A stretch of DNA of 64,000 bases from Gordonibacter massiliensis (ex Traore et al. 2017) (GTDB lineage: Bacteria; Actinomycetota; Coriobacteriia; Coriobacteriales; Eggerthellaceae): positions 558,001 to 622,000 of the forward strand of contig LT827128.1 in the NCBI GenBank assembly GCA_900170005.1, written 5' to 3'. The position numbers were made by a program, and so were the translations under genes. How positions within the stretch are numbered: position 1 is the stretch's first letter; each line of letters opens with the position of its first letter. The notes under the pieces are model-generated. The model was given only the letters and a program-made list of their open reading frames with translations. It made no database searches and was not told where the DNA came from. Positions 34,806 to 43,238 of this stretch are shown here, in pieces.

Positions 34806-35008
34806 GTGCTTGAAGCAGCGACGGTTATTCTACCGGGAAGTTCAAGCGGACGCAATACCCTATTTTCAAAAAAATTCGCCTTTCGATCAACAAAGGTGAA
34901 ATCACGCGCAAGACGCGCGCCTTCGCACGGCGATCCTGCAGCCGCACGGCGATCCTACGATCGCGTGGTTGTTCTGTGTAAGGCATGCGCAGGCTCTTAA
35001 AATTTCCA

Positions 35009-35048
35009 TTGCGCAAAAATTACGAAGTGATATAGTTTAGCAGCTAAA
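35009..35048 (+). promoter_or_regulatory. MarR-gene promoter with dyad TTTAG-CAG-CTAAA
   Basis: A -35 TTGCGC (35009-35014) and a -10 TATAGT (35031-35036) are 16 bp apart. A dyad TTTAGCAGCTAAA (35036-35048) overlaps the -10 end and start site, where an autoregulating MarR dimer would block transcription. The 281-bp gap upstream holds no gene, only a doubled GCACGGCGATCCT near 34924-34956. Confidence 0.6.
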
Positions 35049-35086
35049 TTATAGGACGGGAAAGCGAAGGGCAGGGAAGGAGAGCC

Positions 35087-35677
35087 ATGGACGATTCGTT
35101 CGCGGATATGAAACGCGAGCTGTACGAGCTCACGCAGCGCATGCGTCACGACCGCATCATGCCGCCCACGCCGGAAGGCGTGACGCCGTCGGAGGCGCGC
35201 ATCATGATGGCGGTGGGCAAGCTGGAGGCGTGCGGCGAGCCCATACGCCCGGGCCGCGTGGCCGAGATCTCGCACACCACCCCCAGCGCGTTGTCCCAAA
35301 CGCTCAAGGCGCTCGAGGAGAAGGGCCTCATCGAGCGGCATCGCACGAGCGACGACTACCGGGCCGTCACGGTGAGCCTCACCGAAGAGGGCCGGCAGTT
35401 CGCCGCCGAGGGGCGTCGTTTGCGCGACGAGCACATGGAGCAGGTCATGGCGTACGTGGGCGAAGAGGACATGGCCCACCTCGTGCGCATCCTCAAGCGC
35501 GTCGTGGAGTTCCACGACCGCACGCACGCGGACGCGTTTCCTGCGCCGTGCGGCGTCGAGGGCGACGGCGCATGCGCCCCCTCGGGCCCCGACGGGCGCT
35601 GCGCGACGCACGGGTGCGCCGACGCCGCAACCACCGCCCCGCACGATTCCGAAGGAGGGAATGCCCCGTGCGCATAG
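35087..35677 (+). CDS. MarR-family regulator with Cys-rich tail
   Basis: The 196-aa protein has a winged helix (about 28-110; RVAEISHTTPSALSQTLKALEEKG, HRTSDDYRAVTVSLTEEG). Beyond the usual family length there is a roughly 45-residue tail with five Cys and several His (PCGVEGDGAC, GRCATHGC, NAPCA). It overlaps the ABC transporter gene by 10 bp and is probably its repressor, responding to a drug or toxic ligand. The tail might bind metal or thiols, or be a by-product of the overlapping gene start. AAGGAG lies 6 bp before the ATG. Confidence 0.88.
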   Translation: MDDSFADMKRELYELTQRMRHDRIMPPTPEGVTPSEARIMMAVGKLEACGEPIRPGRVAEISHTTPSALSQTLKALEEKGLIERHRTSDDYRAVTVSLTEEGRQFAAEGRRLRDEHMEQVMAYVGEEDMAHLVRILKRVVEFHDRTHADAFPAPCGVEGDGACAPSGPDGRCATHGCADAATTAPHDSEGGNAPCA

Positions 35678-37830
35678 TCCGCTACCTCAAGAACTCCAAG
35701 ATCGCGGTGGTGCTCATCGTGTGCCTGCTCATCGTGCAGGCGTTCACCGACCTGTCGTTGCCGAACTACACGTCGAAGATCGTCGACGTGGGCATCCAGC
35801 AGTCGGGCGTGGAGCACGCGGCCACCGACGAGATGACCGCGAAGACCCACGACCTCGTGGCCATGATGCTGCCCGCGGCCGACGAGCAGACGTTCCGCGA
35901 CGCCTACACCGAGACCGCCGACGGCACGTACAAGCTCGACGACGAGGGCAAGAAGGAGATCGACGAGCTCGACCGCATGGTGGCCATGCCGCTCGTGGCC
36001 ATCCACTACTCCCAGCAGATCCCCGACCTCGATCTCGACCAGGTCATGCAGGCGTACCAAGCCGGCGTGGTGACGAAGGACCAGATCCTCGACATGCTCG
36101 ACCAGGCCAAGGAGAAGATGGGCGACATGGGCGACTCCATCGTCGACCAGCAGGCCATCGCCGCCGCCAAGCAGGAGTACGAATCGCTCGGCTACAACCT
36201 GTCCGACCTGCAGATGAACTACCTCGTGCGCATCGGGCTCATCATGCTCGGCTTGGCCGCGCTCGGCATGGTCGTGGCCATCGCCGTGGGCTTCATCGCC
36301 TCGCGCACGGCCGCCAAGGTGGGCGCCACGCTGCGCGGCAAGCTGTTCCGCCGCGTGGTGTCGTTCTCCGATGCCGAGGTGCAGAGCTTCTCGGCCGCCT
36401 CGCTCATCACGCGCGGCACGAACGACATCCAGCTCGTGCAGATGGTCACCGTCATGCTGCTGCGCATGGTGCTGTACTCGCCGATCCTCGCCATCGGCGG
36501 CATCATCATGGTGTCGCGCACGAACCTTGCCATGAGCTGGATCATCGTGCTGGCCGTGGTCATCATCTTCGTGCTCATCATGGTGCTCATGAAGGTGGCC
36601 ATGCCCAAGTTCAAGATCGTGCAGAAGCTCATCGACCGCGTGAACCTGGTGTCGCGCGAGATACTCACGGGCCTGCCCGTCATCCGCGCGTTCGACCGCC
36701 AGCCCTACGAGGAGGAGCGCTTCGACGCCGCCAACGAGCACCTCATGAAGACCCAGCTGTTCACGAACCGCGTCATGACGTTCATGATGCCGCTCATGAT
36801 GCTGGTCATGAACGGCGTGAGCGTGCTCATCGTGTGGGTGGGCGGCTCCTACATCGACACCGGCACCATCCAGACGGGCGACCTCATCGCGTTCATCACG
36901 TACGCCATGGTCATCATCATGAGCTTCCTCATGATCGGCATGATATCCATCATGCTGCCGCGCGCCGACGTGGCGGCCCAGCGTGTGAACGAGGTGCTGG
37001 AAACCGAGCCCACCATCTGCGACCCCGAGCCCTCGAAGGCCCGCGACGCGGCGCTCGCCGACCGCGCGGGCGGCGCGACCATCGCCTTCAACGACGTGAG
37101 CTTCAAGTACGGCGACTCCAAGGAATGCGTGCTCGAGGATCTGAGCTTCACGGCCGAGCCCGGCAAGACCACCGCGCTCATCGGCTCCACCGGCTCGGGC
37201 AAGTCCACGGTCATCAAGCTCATCGAGCGCTTCTACGACGTCACGGAGGGCTCCATCACCCTCGACGGCGTGGACATCCGCGACGTGAGCCAGCGCGCGC
37301 TGCGCTCCCAGCTGGGCTACGTGCCGCAGAAGGCGTTTTTATTCTCCGGCACCATCGAGTCGAACGTCGCCTACTCCGACGAGGACATGCCGGTCGAGCG
37401 CGTGGACCAGGCGATCGACATCGCCCAGGCGGCCGACTTCGTCGCCTCGAAGGAGGAGGGCTTGGAGGCGGACGTGTCGCAGGGCGGCACGAACGTCTCG
37501 GGCGGCCAGCGCCAGCGTCTGGCCATCGCCCGCGCGCTCGCCACGGAGGCGCGCGCGTACCTGTTCGACGACAGCTTCTCGGCGCTCGACTACAAGACCG
37601 ACGCCGCGCTGCGCCAGGAGCTGCACGCGCGCCTGTCCGACAAGACGGTGGTCATCGTGGCCCAGCGCATCTCCACCATCCTGCACGCCGACAAGATCGT
37701 CGTGCTCGACGAGGGCCGCATCGTGGGCCAGGGCACGCACGAGGAGCTCATGCAAACCTGCGAGGAGTACCGGGAGATCGCGATGTCCCAGTTGTCGGAA
37801 GAAGAGCTGACGGGAGGTGATGCGGCATGA
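35668..37830 (+). CDS. Heterodimeric ABC exporter, subunit 1
   Basis: A 720-aa fused permease-ATPase. Six membrane segments include an unusually long first extracytoplasmic loop (about 45-180, acidic and Gln/Asp-rich). The ATPase domain has Walker A GSTGSGKST, signature VSGGQRQRL and Walker B AYLFDDSFSALD. The residue after the Walker B Asp is Asp instead of the catalytic Glu, which marks the degenerate half of BmrCD/LmrCD-like exporters. The GTG start at 35668 has GGAGGG about 9 bp upstream and overlaps marR. It should pump drugs or lipids outward. Confidence 0.92.
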   Translation: MRIVRYLKNSKIAVVLIVCLLIVQAFTDLSLPNYTSKIVDVGIQQSGVEHAATDEMTAKTHDLVAMMLPAADEQTFRDAYTETADGTYKLDDEGKKEIDELDRMVAMPLVAIHYSQQIPDLDLDQVMQAYQAGVVTKDQILDMLDQAKEKMGDMGDSIVDQQAIAAAKQEYESLGYNLSDLQMNYLVRIGLIMLGLAALGMVVAIAVGFIASRTAAKVGATLRGKLFRRVVSFSDAEVQSFSAASLITRGTNDIQLVQMVTVMLLRMVLYSPILAIGGIIMVSRTNLAMSWIIVLAVVIIFVLIMVLMKVAMPKFKIVQKLIDRVNLVSREILTGLPVIRAFDRQPYEEERFDAANEHLMKTQLFTNRVMTFMMPLMMLVMNGVSVLIVWVGGSYIDTGTIQTGDLIAFITYAMVIIMSFLMIGMISIMLPRADVAAQRVNEVLETEPTICDPEPSKARDAALADRAGGATIAFNDVSFKYGDSKECVLEDLSFTAEPGKTTALIGSTGSGKSTVIKLIERFYDVTEGSITLDGVDIRDVSQRALRSQLGYVPQKAFLFSGTIESNVAYSDEDMPVERVDQAIDIAQAADFVASKEEGLEADVSQGGTNVSGGQRQRLAIARALATEARAYLFDDSFSALDYKTDAALRQELHARLSDKTVVIVAQRISTILHADKIVVLDEGRIVGQGTHEELMQTCEEYREIAMSQLSEEELTGGDAA

Positions 37831-39713
37831 GCGGGCAGACGAATCCGCAAACGGTCGCACAGCCCCGCCGTCCGCGTCGCGGCCCCATGGGCGGCCACGG
37901 CCCCGGACACGGCATGATGCCCGGCGAGAAGCCCAAGGACTTCAAAGGCACCCTCAAGAAGATGATCGCCTTCATGGGCCGCTTCAAGGTGGCGCTCGTC
38001 GTGGTGCTCGTGTTCGCCATCGGGTCCACCATCTTCAACATCGTCGGCCCCAAGGTGCTCTCCACGGCCACGACCGAGCTGTTCAACGGCATCGTGGCGA
38101 AGATCGACGGCTCGGGCGGCATCGACTTCGACGCCATCGCGCGCATCCTGCTGTTCACGCTGGGGCTGTACCTGCTCTCCGCCGCGTGCTCGTTCGTGCA
38201 GGGCTGGATCATGAGCTCCATCTCGCAGCGCACGTGCTACCAGCTGCGCCGCGACATCGCGTCGAAGATCGACCGCATGCCCATGGGCTACTTCGAGCGC
38301 ACCTCCACCGGCGACGTGCTCTCGCGCATCACCAACGACGTGGACACGCTCGGCCAGAGCCTGAACCAAGGCGTGACGCAGCTCATCACGTCCGTCACCA
38401 CCATCATCGGCGTGCTGGTCATGATGCTGTCCATCAACCCGCTCATGACGCTCGTCACCGTGGTCATCCTGCCCATCTCCATCGTGCTCATCATGGTGGT
38501 GGTGAAGCGCTCGCAGAAGTTCTTCATGGCGCAGCAGAACACGCTGGGCGAGATCAACGGCATCGTAGAGGAGACGTTCTCGGGCCACGCCATCGTCAAG
38601 GCGTTCAACCGCGAGGACGGCACGGTCGACAACTTCAACGAGACGAACGGGCGGCTGTACAACTCCGCTTGGAAGTCTCAGTTCATCAGCGGCCTCATGC
38701 AGCCCATCATGAACTTCGTGGGCAACCTGGGGTACGTGGCCGTGGCCATCACGGGCAGCTTCCTGGCCGTGCAGGGCGCCATCACGGTGGGCGACATCCA
38801 GGCGTTCATCCAGTACGTGAAGAACTTCACGCAGCCCATCACGCAGCTCACGCAGGTATCCAACGTGCTGCAGCAGATGGCCGCCGCCGCCGAGCGCATC
38901 TTCGAGTTCCTCGGCGAGCCCGAGGAGGAGCCCGACCAGGCGAAGGTCACGTCGGGCGAGGTGGAGTGCAACGTCGAGTTCGACCACGTGCACTTCGGCT
39001 ACGATCCCGCGAAGCCCATCATCAAGGACTTCTCGGCCAAGGTGACGGAAGGCCAGACCGTGGCCCTCGTGGGCCCCACGGGCGCCGGCAAGACCACCAT
39101 GGTGAAGCTGCTCATGCGCTTCTACGACGTGCAATCGGGCTCCATCCGCATCGGCGGCCACGACGTGCGCGACTTCGCGCGCGACGATCTGCGCAGCATG
39201 TTCGGCATGGTGCTGCAGGACACGTGGCTGTTCCACGGCACCATCCGCGACAACATCCGCTACGGCAAGCTCGACGCCACCGACGAGGAGGTGGAGGCGG
39301 CGGCCAAGGCGGCCTACGTCTACCACTTCATCTGCACGCTGCCGCAGGGCTTCGACACCGAGATCAACGAGGACGCCAGCAACATCAGCCAGGGCCAGCG
39401 CCAGCTGCTCACCATCGCGCGCGCCATCCTGGCCGACCGCCGCATGCTCATCCTCGATGAGGCCACGAGCTCGGTGGACACGCGCACCGAGGAGCGCATC
39501 CAGAAGGCCATGGACAACCTCATGGCCGGACGCACCTCGTTCGTCATCGCGCACCGCCTGTCCACCATCAAGAGCGCCGACCTCATCCTGGTCATCCGCG
39601 ACGGCGACATCGTGGAGCAGGGAACGCACGAGGAACTGCTCGAACTTGGCGGTTTCTATGCGGAGCTGTATAATTCACAGTTCGCTGAGACAATCGACGA
39701 GATCGAGGACTAG
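37827..39713 (+). CDS. Heterodimeric ABC exporter, subunit 2
   Basis: A 628-aa partner with six membrane segments (from about residue 50) and an ATPase domain with Walker A GPTGAGKTT, signature ISQGQRQLL (Gly-to-Gln variant), and Walker B RMLILDEATSSVD including the catalytic Glu. The canonical Glu here complements the Asp of subunit 1. The ATG overlaps the previous stop by 4 bp. The His/Pro/Gly-rich N-terminus (about 10-35) is cytoplasmic. Confidence 0.93.
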   Translation: MSGQTNPQTVAQPRRPRRGPMGGHGPGHGMMPGEKPKDFKGTLKKMIAFMGRFKVALVVVLVFAIGSTIFNIVGPKVLSTATTELFNGIVAKIDGSGGIDFDAIARILLFTLGLYLLSAACSFVQGWIMSSISQRTCYQLRRDIASKIDRMPMGYFERTSTGDVLSRITNDVDTLGQSLNQGVTQLITSVTTIIGVLVMMLSINPLMTLVTVVILPISIVLIMVVVKRSQKFFMAQQNTLGEINGIVEETFSGHAIVKAFNREDGTVDNFNETNGRLYNSAWKSQFISGLMQPIMNFVGNLGYVAVAITGSFLAVQGAITVGDIQAFIQYVKNFTQPITQLTQVSNVLQQMAAAAERIFEFLGEPEEEPDQAKVTSGEVECNVEFDHVHFGYDPAKPIIKDFSAKVTEGQTVALVGPTGAGKTTMVKLLMRFYDVQSGSIRIGGHDVRDFARDDLRSMFGMVLQDTWLFHGTIRDNIRYGKLDATDEEVEAAAKAAYVYHFICTLPQGFDTEINEDASNISQGQRQLLTIARAILADRRMLILDEATSSVDTRTEERIQKAMDNLMAGRTSFVIAHRLSTIKSADLILVIRDGDIVEQGTHEELLELGGFYAELYNSQFAETIDEIED

Positions 39714-39720
39714 CGCGACT

Positions 39721-39756
39721 GCGGGAAGGGCCCGTCGCCGCACGGGTCCTTCCCGC
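39721..39756 (+). terminator. Hairpin after the ABC exporter operon
   Basis: GCGGGAAGG and CCTTCCCGC, extended by CCCGT/ACGGG, form a strong stem 7 bp after the stop. There is no T run. Confidence 0.65.
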
Positions 39757-39803
39757 CCCTCCCTTCGCGTCGGGGCGCCTCGTCGCGACGACGAGGATGG
39801 CCT

Positions 39804-40556
39804 ATGTCCCGACCGGGGGAGACGAACGCGGAAGAACAACAGGCCGGCGCCGTGCCGTTCGCCGGCCCCGCCATGGAGCGCAAGGACGGCGGGCCCGTGC
39901 GGCTCGCGGTGTTCGACTTCGACGGCACGAGCATAAACGGCAACTCGCCCGTGCTGCTCGTGCAGCACCTCATGGAGCGCGGCATGCTGCGCAAGCGGGT
40001 GATCTTCCGCATCCTTCTGTGGGCGGCTGCCTACAAGCTGCGCCTGCCGCAGAACGAGAGCAAGGTGCGCGGCTTGGTGTTCACGGCGTTCGAGGGCCGC
40101 TCGGCCGAGGAGGTCGACCGCTTCCTGGCCGACTTCTACGACGAGCGCATCGCGCTGCTGTTCCGCCCCGCCGCCGACGCCGCCATGCGCGCGCACGTCG
40201 CCGCGGGCGAGGTCGTCGTGGTCATCTCGGCCACGTTCGAGCCCATCATCCTGCGCGCCATGGAGCACCACCCCTTCGAGTTCCAGATCTCCACGCGTAT
40301 GCGCAAGGCGCCCGACGGCACGTACACGCGCGAGGTGGAGGGCCTGCCCGTCGAGGGCGAGGAGAAGCTCGCAGCCGTGCGGCGCTTCGGCGACGAGCGC
40401 TTCGGCGCGGGCAACTGGGTGCTGGACAGCGCCTACGGCGATCACCATTCCGACCGCGCGGTGCTGGGCGCCGCCGAGCACGCCTTCGCCGTCGACCCCG
40501 ACCGGCCGCTCGCCCGCACGGCGCGGGAGCGGCACTGGAAGGTGCTCGACTGGTAG
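39804..40556 (+). CDS. HAD-IB phosphatase (phosphoserine-phosphatase-like)
   Basis: The 250-aa protein has HAD motif I VFDFDGTSING (nucleophile Asp near residue 37), a helical cap (about 55-110), motif II in VVVISATFEP, and motif IV region SAYGDHHSDRAVLG. The HAD-IB subfamily includes phosphoserine phosphatase and lipid phosphatases such as acyltransferase-linked SerB-like enzymes; the substrate is not evident. It lies 90 bp after the ABC exporter, beyond a hairpin, so it is probably transcribed separately. Confidence 0.85.
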   Translation: MSRPGETNAEEQQAGAVPFAGPAMERKDGGPVRLAVFDFDGTSINGNSPVLLVQHLMERGMLRKRVIFRILLWAAAYKLRLPQNESKVRGLVFTAFEGRSAEEVDRFLADFYDERIALLFRPAADAAMRAHVAAGEVVVVISATFEPIILRAMEHHPFEFQISTRMRKAPDGTYTREVEGLPVEGEEKLAAVRRFGDERFGAGNWVLDSAYGDHHSDRAVLGAAEHAFAVDPDRPLARTARERHWKVLDW

Positions 40557-40582
40557 GGCCCGGTCGCTTCAACCTGCGGGAC

Positions 40583-40770
40583 GGGTGCGGCGCGGCGGAG
40601 GGGTTCAGTCGCTCGGGCAGTCCTGAGCTCGCACGAAGCGTCCACAGCCGTAGATCGGCAAAGCCGCTCTACGGCGCGCCCGCTCGGGCGCGGAAGAAGG
40701 TGTGTTAACAGTCCACTGGACTGTTAACCATGCGGAACTCGCTTGGTGAACCCTTCCGCCGCGCCGCACC
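40583..40770. repeat. 188-bp inverted-repeat element with 25-bp arms
   Basis: The left arm (40583-40607, starting GGGTGCGGCGCGGCGGA) and right arm (40746-40770) are complementary with one mismatch. Between them lie further hairpins: CCGTAGA...TCTACGG, GCGCCCG-CT-CGGGCGC, and the palindrome at 40704. It occupies the gene-free stretch 40557-41037. From 40771 onward there is only a TAAAAT -10 candidate (40964-40969) and the ribosome binding site of the next gene. Confidence 0.75.
40704..40728. promoter_or_regulatory. 25-bp near-perfect palindrome GTTAACAGTCCA-C-TGGACTGTTAAC
   Basis: Twelve-bp perfect arms surround a single central base inside the larger inverted repeat. Such short-centre symmetry suits a dimeric DNA-binding protein or a cruciform better than an RNA hairpin, but no target is evident. 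Confidence 0.5.
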
Positions 40771-41037
40771 CTGGACGAAGCTGGGGGAGAGGACCCTCGC
40801 GTCTCGCGGTGAGAAGGGGAGATGGTCGCGCTGGCGCGCTTGCTAGGTGGCTGGGGGTTTCCGGCGGGCGTTGACCGTTCGTTACCTTCTACTCGTTTTG
40901 TTACCGGTCCGTGACGATTTGAGGTTTTTGCGCTTCGCCCTATGCGCGTGCGGCGCAGTCCGGTAAAATGTGACTTGACCATATACATTTGCGCAATTCA
41001 CCTGCGATGTTTACATATCTGTGAAGGAGGGGGGCCC

Positions 41038-42681
41038 ATGTTCGAGAACGTTGACGCGAACAATTCGCCAAGCCAGAACGACGAATACGACAATAGCTCC
41101 GCCGCCGACTACCTGCGCCGTGCCGCGCTCGCCTGCTCTGCGGGCGACGCCGTGCTGGGCATGCACCTGTACCTTGCCGCTTTCGAGAAGGGCGCTCGCA
41201 GCGCCTACGCCCCGGACGACGAGGCCGTGGACGGGCTGCGCCAGGCGTGGGCGCTCGCCTGCAAGTTGAAGGAGCGCTCGCTCGCGGAGTACATCTTCGA
41301 GAAGCTCGAGCCCTTCCTGGCCTCCGACGAGGTGGCCGCCTGCGCCGAGCAGCTGCAGCGCCTGGCGCTGGACAAGCTGGAGGAGTTCGGGCTGACGCGC
41401 GAGGATCTGGAGGACATGACCGACATGATCTCCCAGGACTTCCTCGGCATCGACGCGCCGCGCCTCATGAAGGTGGAGCATGTCACGCTTCCGCGCTCGA
41501 AGGGCGTCATGACGCCTGCGCCAAAGGCGGAGGAGCCCGCCCGGGCCGACGCCGAGGGCGCGCCCGCCGACGGCAAGAGCGACGAACCGGCCGATGCCGC
41601 GAAAGACGCCGCTTCGTGGCGGCGCGAGGCCGGCGGCTCGAAGGGCGACCAGAAGGGCGACGAGCCGGCCGAGCGCACGTCCGCGCTCGCGCGGGTCGCG
41701 CGGTCGGACGAGGAGGCCATGGGCGAGGACGCCGACGCGCACGCCATCGTCTCGGCGCTCGAGCGCATCTCCTACTCCGACATCGTCGGCTACAACGAAA
41801 CCGTGGCGCTCATGCGCGACTTCGGCCTGGGTATGCAGGACGACCCCCAGTTCAAGAGCCTTGTCGAGCTGCTCAACGCCCGGCACGGCCTCGACCGCAT
41901 GCCGGCCGCCGACGCCATCCTGTTCCGCTCTCCCGCCCGCGAGGACGCCAACCGCTTCATGGTGGCCACGCTCGGCGAGCTGGACATGCCGGCCATCCGC
42001 ATGCGCATGGAGGAGAACCTTCAGGGCATGCCGGTGCTGTGCGTCATGGCGCAGGCCGACAACCAGCCCCGGCTCAATGCGGCGCGCAACGCCTTCGAGG
42101 GCCCGGGCGTGCTCATGCTGGAGGATCTGGACCTGTGGGCGTCGCCTATGTCCGACGCCGGCGACGAGTTCGGCGGCTTCATGTTCTCCAGCCTGTCGCG
42201 CGGCGCGCGCGAGGCTATCGGGCTCGTACGCTCGGCGGTGGAGAACCCCGACGTGTTCGTGCTGGCCTCGGCGGCGGAGGCGGGGGAGATCGACCCGTTC
42301 TTCTACGACCTGCTGGAACCGCTGTCCATCGTGGACATCGACTACCCCACGCCGGAAGAGCGCGTGGACATTTGGATGGAAATCGCGCGCGAGCATCCGT
42401 CGCTGCGCGGCGTGAACCGGGTGGACCTCGTGCGCTACTCGGCCGGCATGCCCCGCTACGACATATACATGGCGGCGCGCGAGGCCATAGAGGAAGCGTA
42501 CAAGGCAAGCCTGGTGGCGCGGCGCTACCTGCCCGTCACCGCAGACAACCTGTTCGACAAGCTGGCGGCTTACCAGCCGCTGGACTCGGAGGAGTACCGC
42601 GCTCTCGAGGACGCCGTCGTGAAGGACTTCAGGCGCGAGCTTGATCATCTTGACGATTTGCTGAAGGGAACCGAGGAGTAG
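41038..42681 (+). CDS. AAA-ATPase-like protein without a visible Walker A
   Basis: The 547-aa protein has a helical TPR-like N-terminus (about 20-135), a charged disordered linker (about 150-230), and a C-terminal half laid out like an AAA+ module. GVLMLEDLDLWASP resembles Walker B, NPDVFVLASAAEAG resembles sensor 1, and a helical lid follows (TPEERVDIWMEIAREHPSL). The expected P-loop position reads ILFRSPAREDANRFM, with no GxxxxGK[ST]. It may be an ATPase-derived scaffold. AGGAGGGGGG precedes the ATG strongly. Rrf2 follows 5 bp later, so they are co-transcribed. Confidence 0.65.
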   Translation: MFENVDANNSPSQNDEYDNSSAADYLRRAALACSAGDAVLGMHLYLAAFEKGARSAYAPDDEAVDGLRQAWALACKLKERSLAEYIFEKLEPFLASDEVAACAEQLQRLALDKLEEFGLTREDLEDMTDMISQDFLGIDAPRLMKVEHVTLPRSKGVMTPAPKAEEPARADAEGAPADGKSDEPADAAKDAASWRREAGGSKGDQKGDEPAERTSALARVARSDEEAMGEDADAHAIVSALERISYSDIVGYNETVALMRDFGLGMQDDPQFKSLVELLNARHGLDRMPAADAILFRSPAREDANRFMVATLGELDMPAIRMRMEENLQGMPVLCVMAQADNQPRLNAARNAFEGPGVLMLEDLDLWASPMSDAGDEFGGFMFSSLSRGAREAIGLVRSAVENPDVFVLASAAEAGEIDPFFYDLLEPLSIVDIDYPTPEERVDIWMEIAREHPSLRGVNRVDLVRYSAGMPRYDIYMAAREAIEEAYKASLVARRYLPVTADNLFDKLAAYQPLDSEEYRALEDAVVKDFRRELDHLDDLLKGTEE

Positions 42682-42686
42682 AATAC

Positions 42687-43238
42687 ATGGATATCACGCG
42701 ACGCTGCGATTACGCCTGCCGCATCCTGAGGGCCGCTTACAAGAGCGGCGACGCCTACGTATCCGTATCGGACATTGCCGAAGAAGAGGACATACCCTAC
42801 GCGTTCGCGCGCAGCATCCAGCACGACCTGGTGAAGGGCGGGCTCATCAAGACCGTGCGCGGCGCGCACGGCGGGCTCGTGCTCAACTGCGACCCGGCCG
42901 AGGTCACGCTTTTGGAAGTGCTGGAGGCCATCCAAGGGCCGGTGAGCATCTCGCTGTGCGTCATGGACCCCGACTACTGCGAGAAGCAGCCCGAGTGCGC
43001 CTACAACAAGGTGTGGCAGGGCGCCGACCGCCTGCTCAACGGCTACTTCGCTTCCATCACGCTCAAGGACCTGTTCGAGCAGGGCGGCACGCATCCCGCC
43101 ATCGAGAAGGCCATGGACGCGGGCGAGGCCCCGTCTCCGAGGGACGGAAGCCCGGTTCGCGATGGGTCGTCGGAGGCGCGCGCGAGCGCCTGCGCCTGCG
43201 CGGCGCGCTCGGCCTGCGCGCAGGGCCCATGCCGCTGA
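42687..43238 (+). CDS. Rrf2-family regulator with Cys-rich tail
   Basis: The 183-aa protein has an N-terminal winged helix (MDITRRCDYACRILRAAY; VRGAHGGLVL is the wing) and three Cys in the region where IscR/NsrR bind Fe-S (ISLCVMDPDYCEKQPEC, about 92-107). The roughly 40-residue tail ends with five Cys in 17 residues (SACACAARSACAQGPCR). An Fe-S or redox sensor is likely. It overlaps the glycosylase gene by 10 bp. GAGGAG precedes the ATG. Confidence 0.88.
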   Translation: MDITRRCDYACRILRAAYKSGDAYVSVSDIAEEEDIPYAFARSIQHDLVKGGLIKTVRGAHGGLVLNCDPAEVTLLEVLEAIQGPVSISLCVMDPDYCEKQPECAYNKVWQGADRLLNGYFASITLKDLFEQGGTHPAIEKAMDAGEAPSPRDGSPVRDGSSEARASACACAARSACAQGPCR

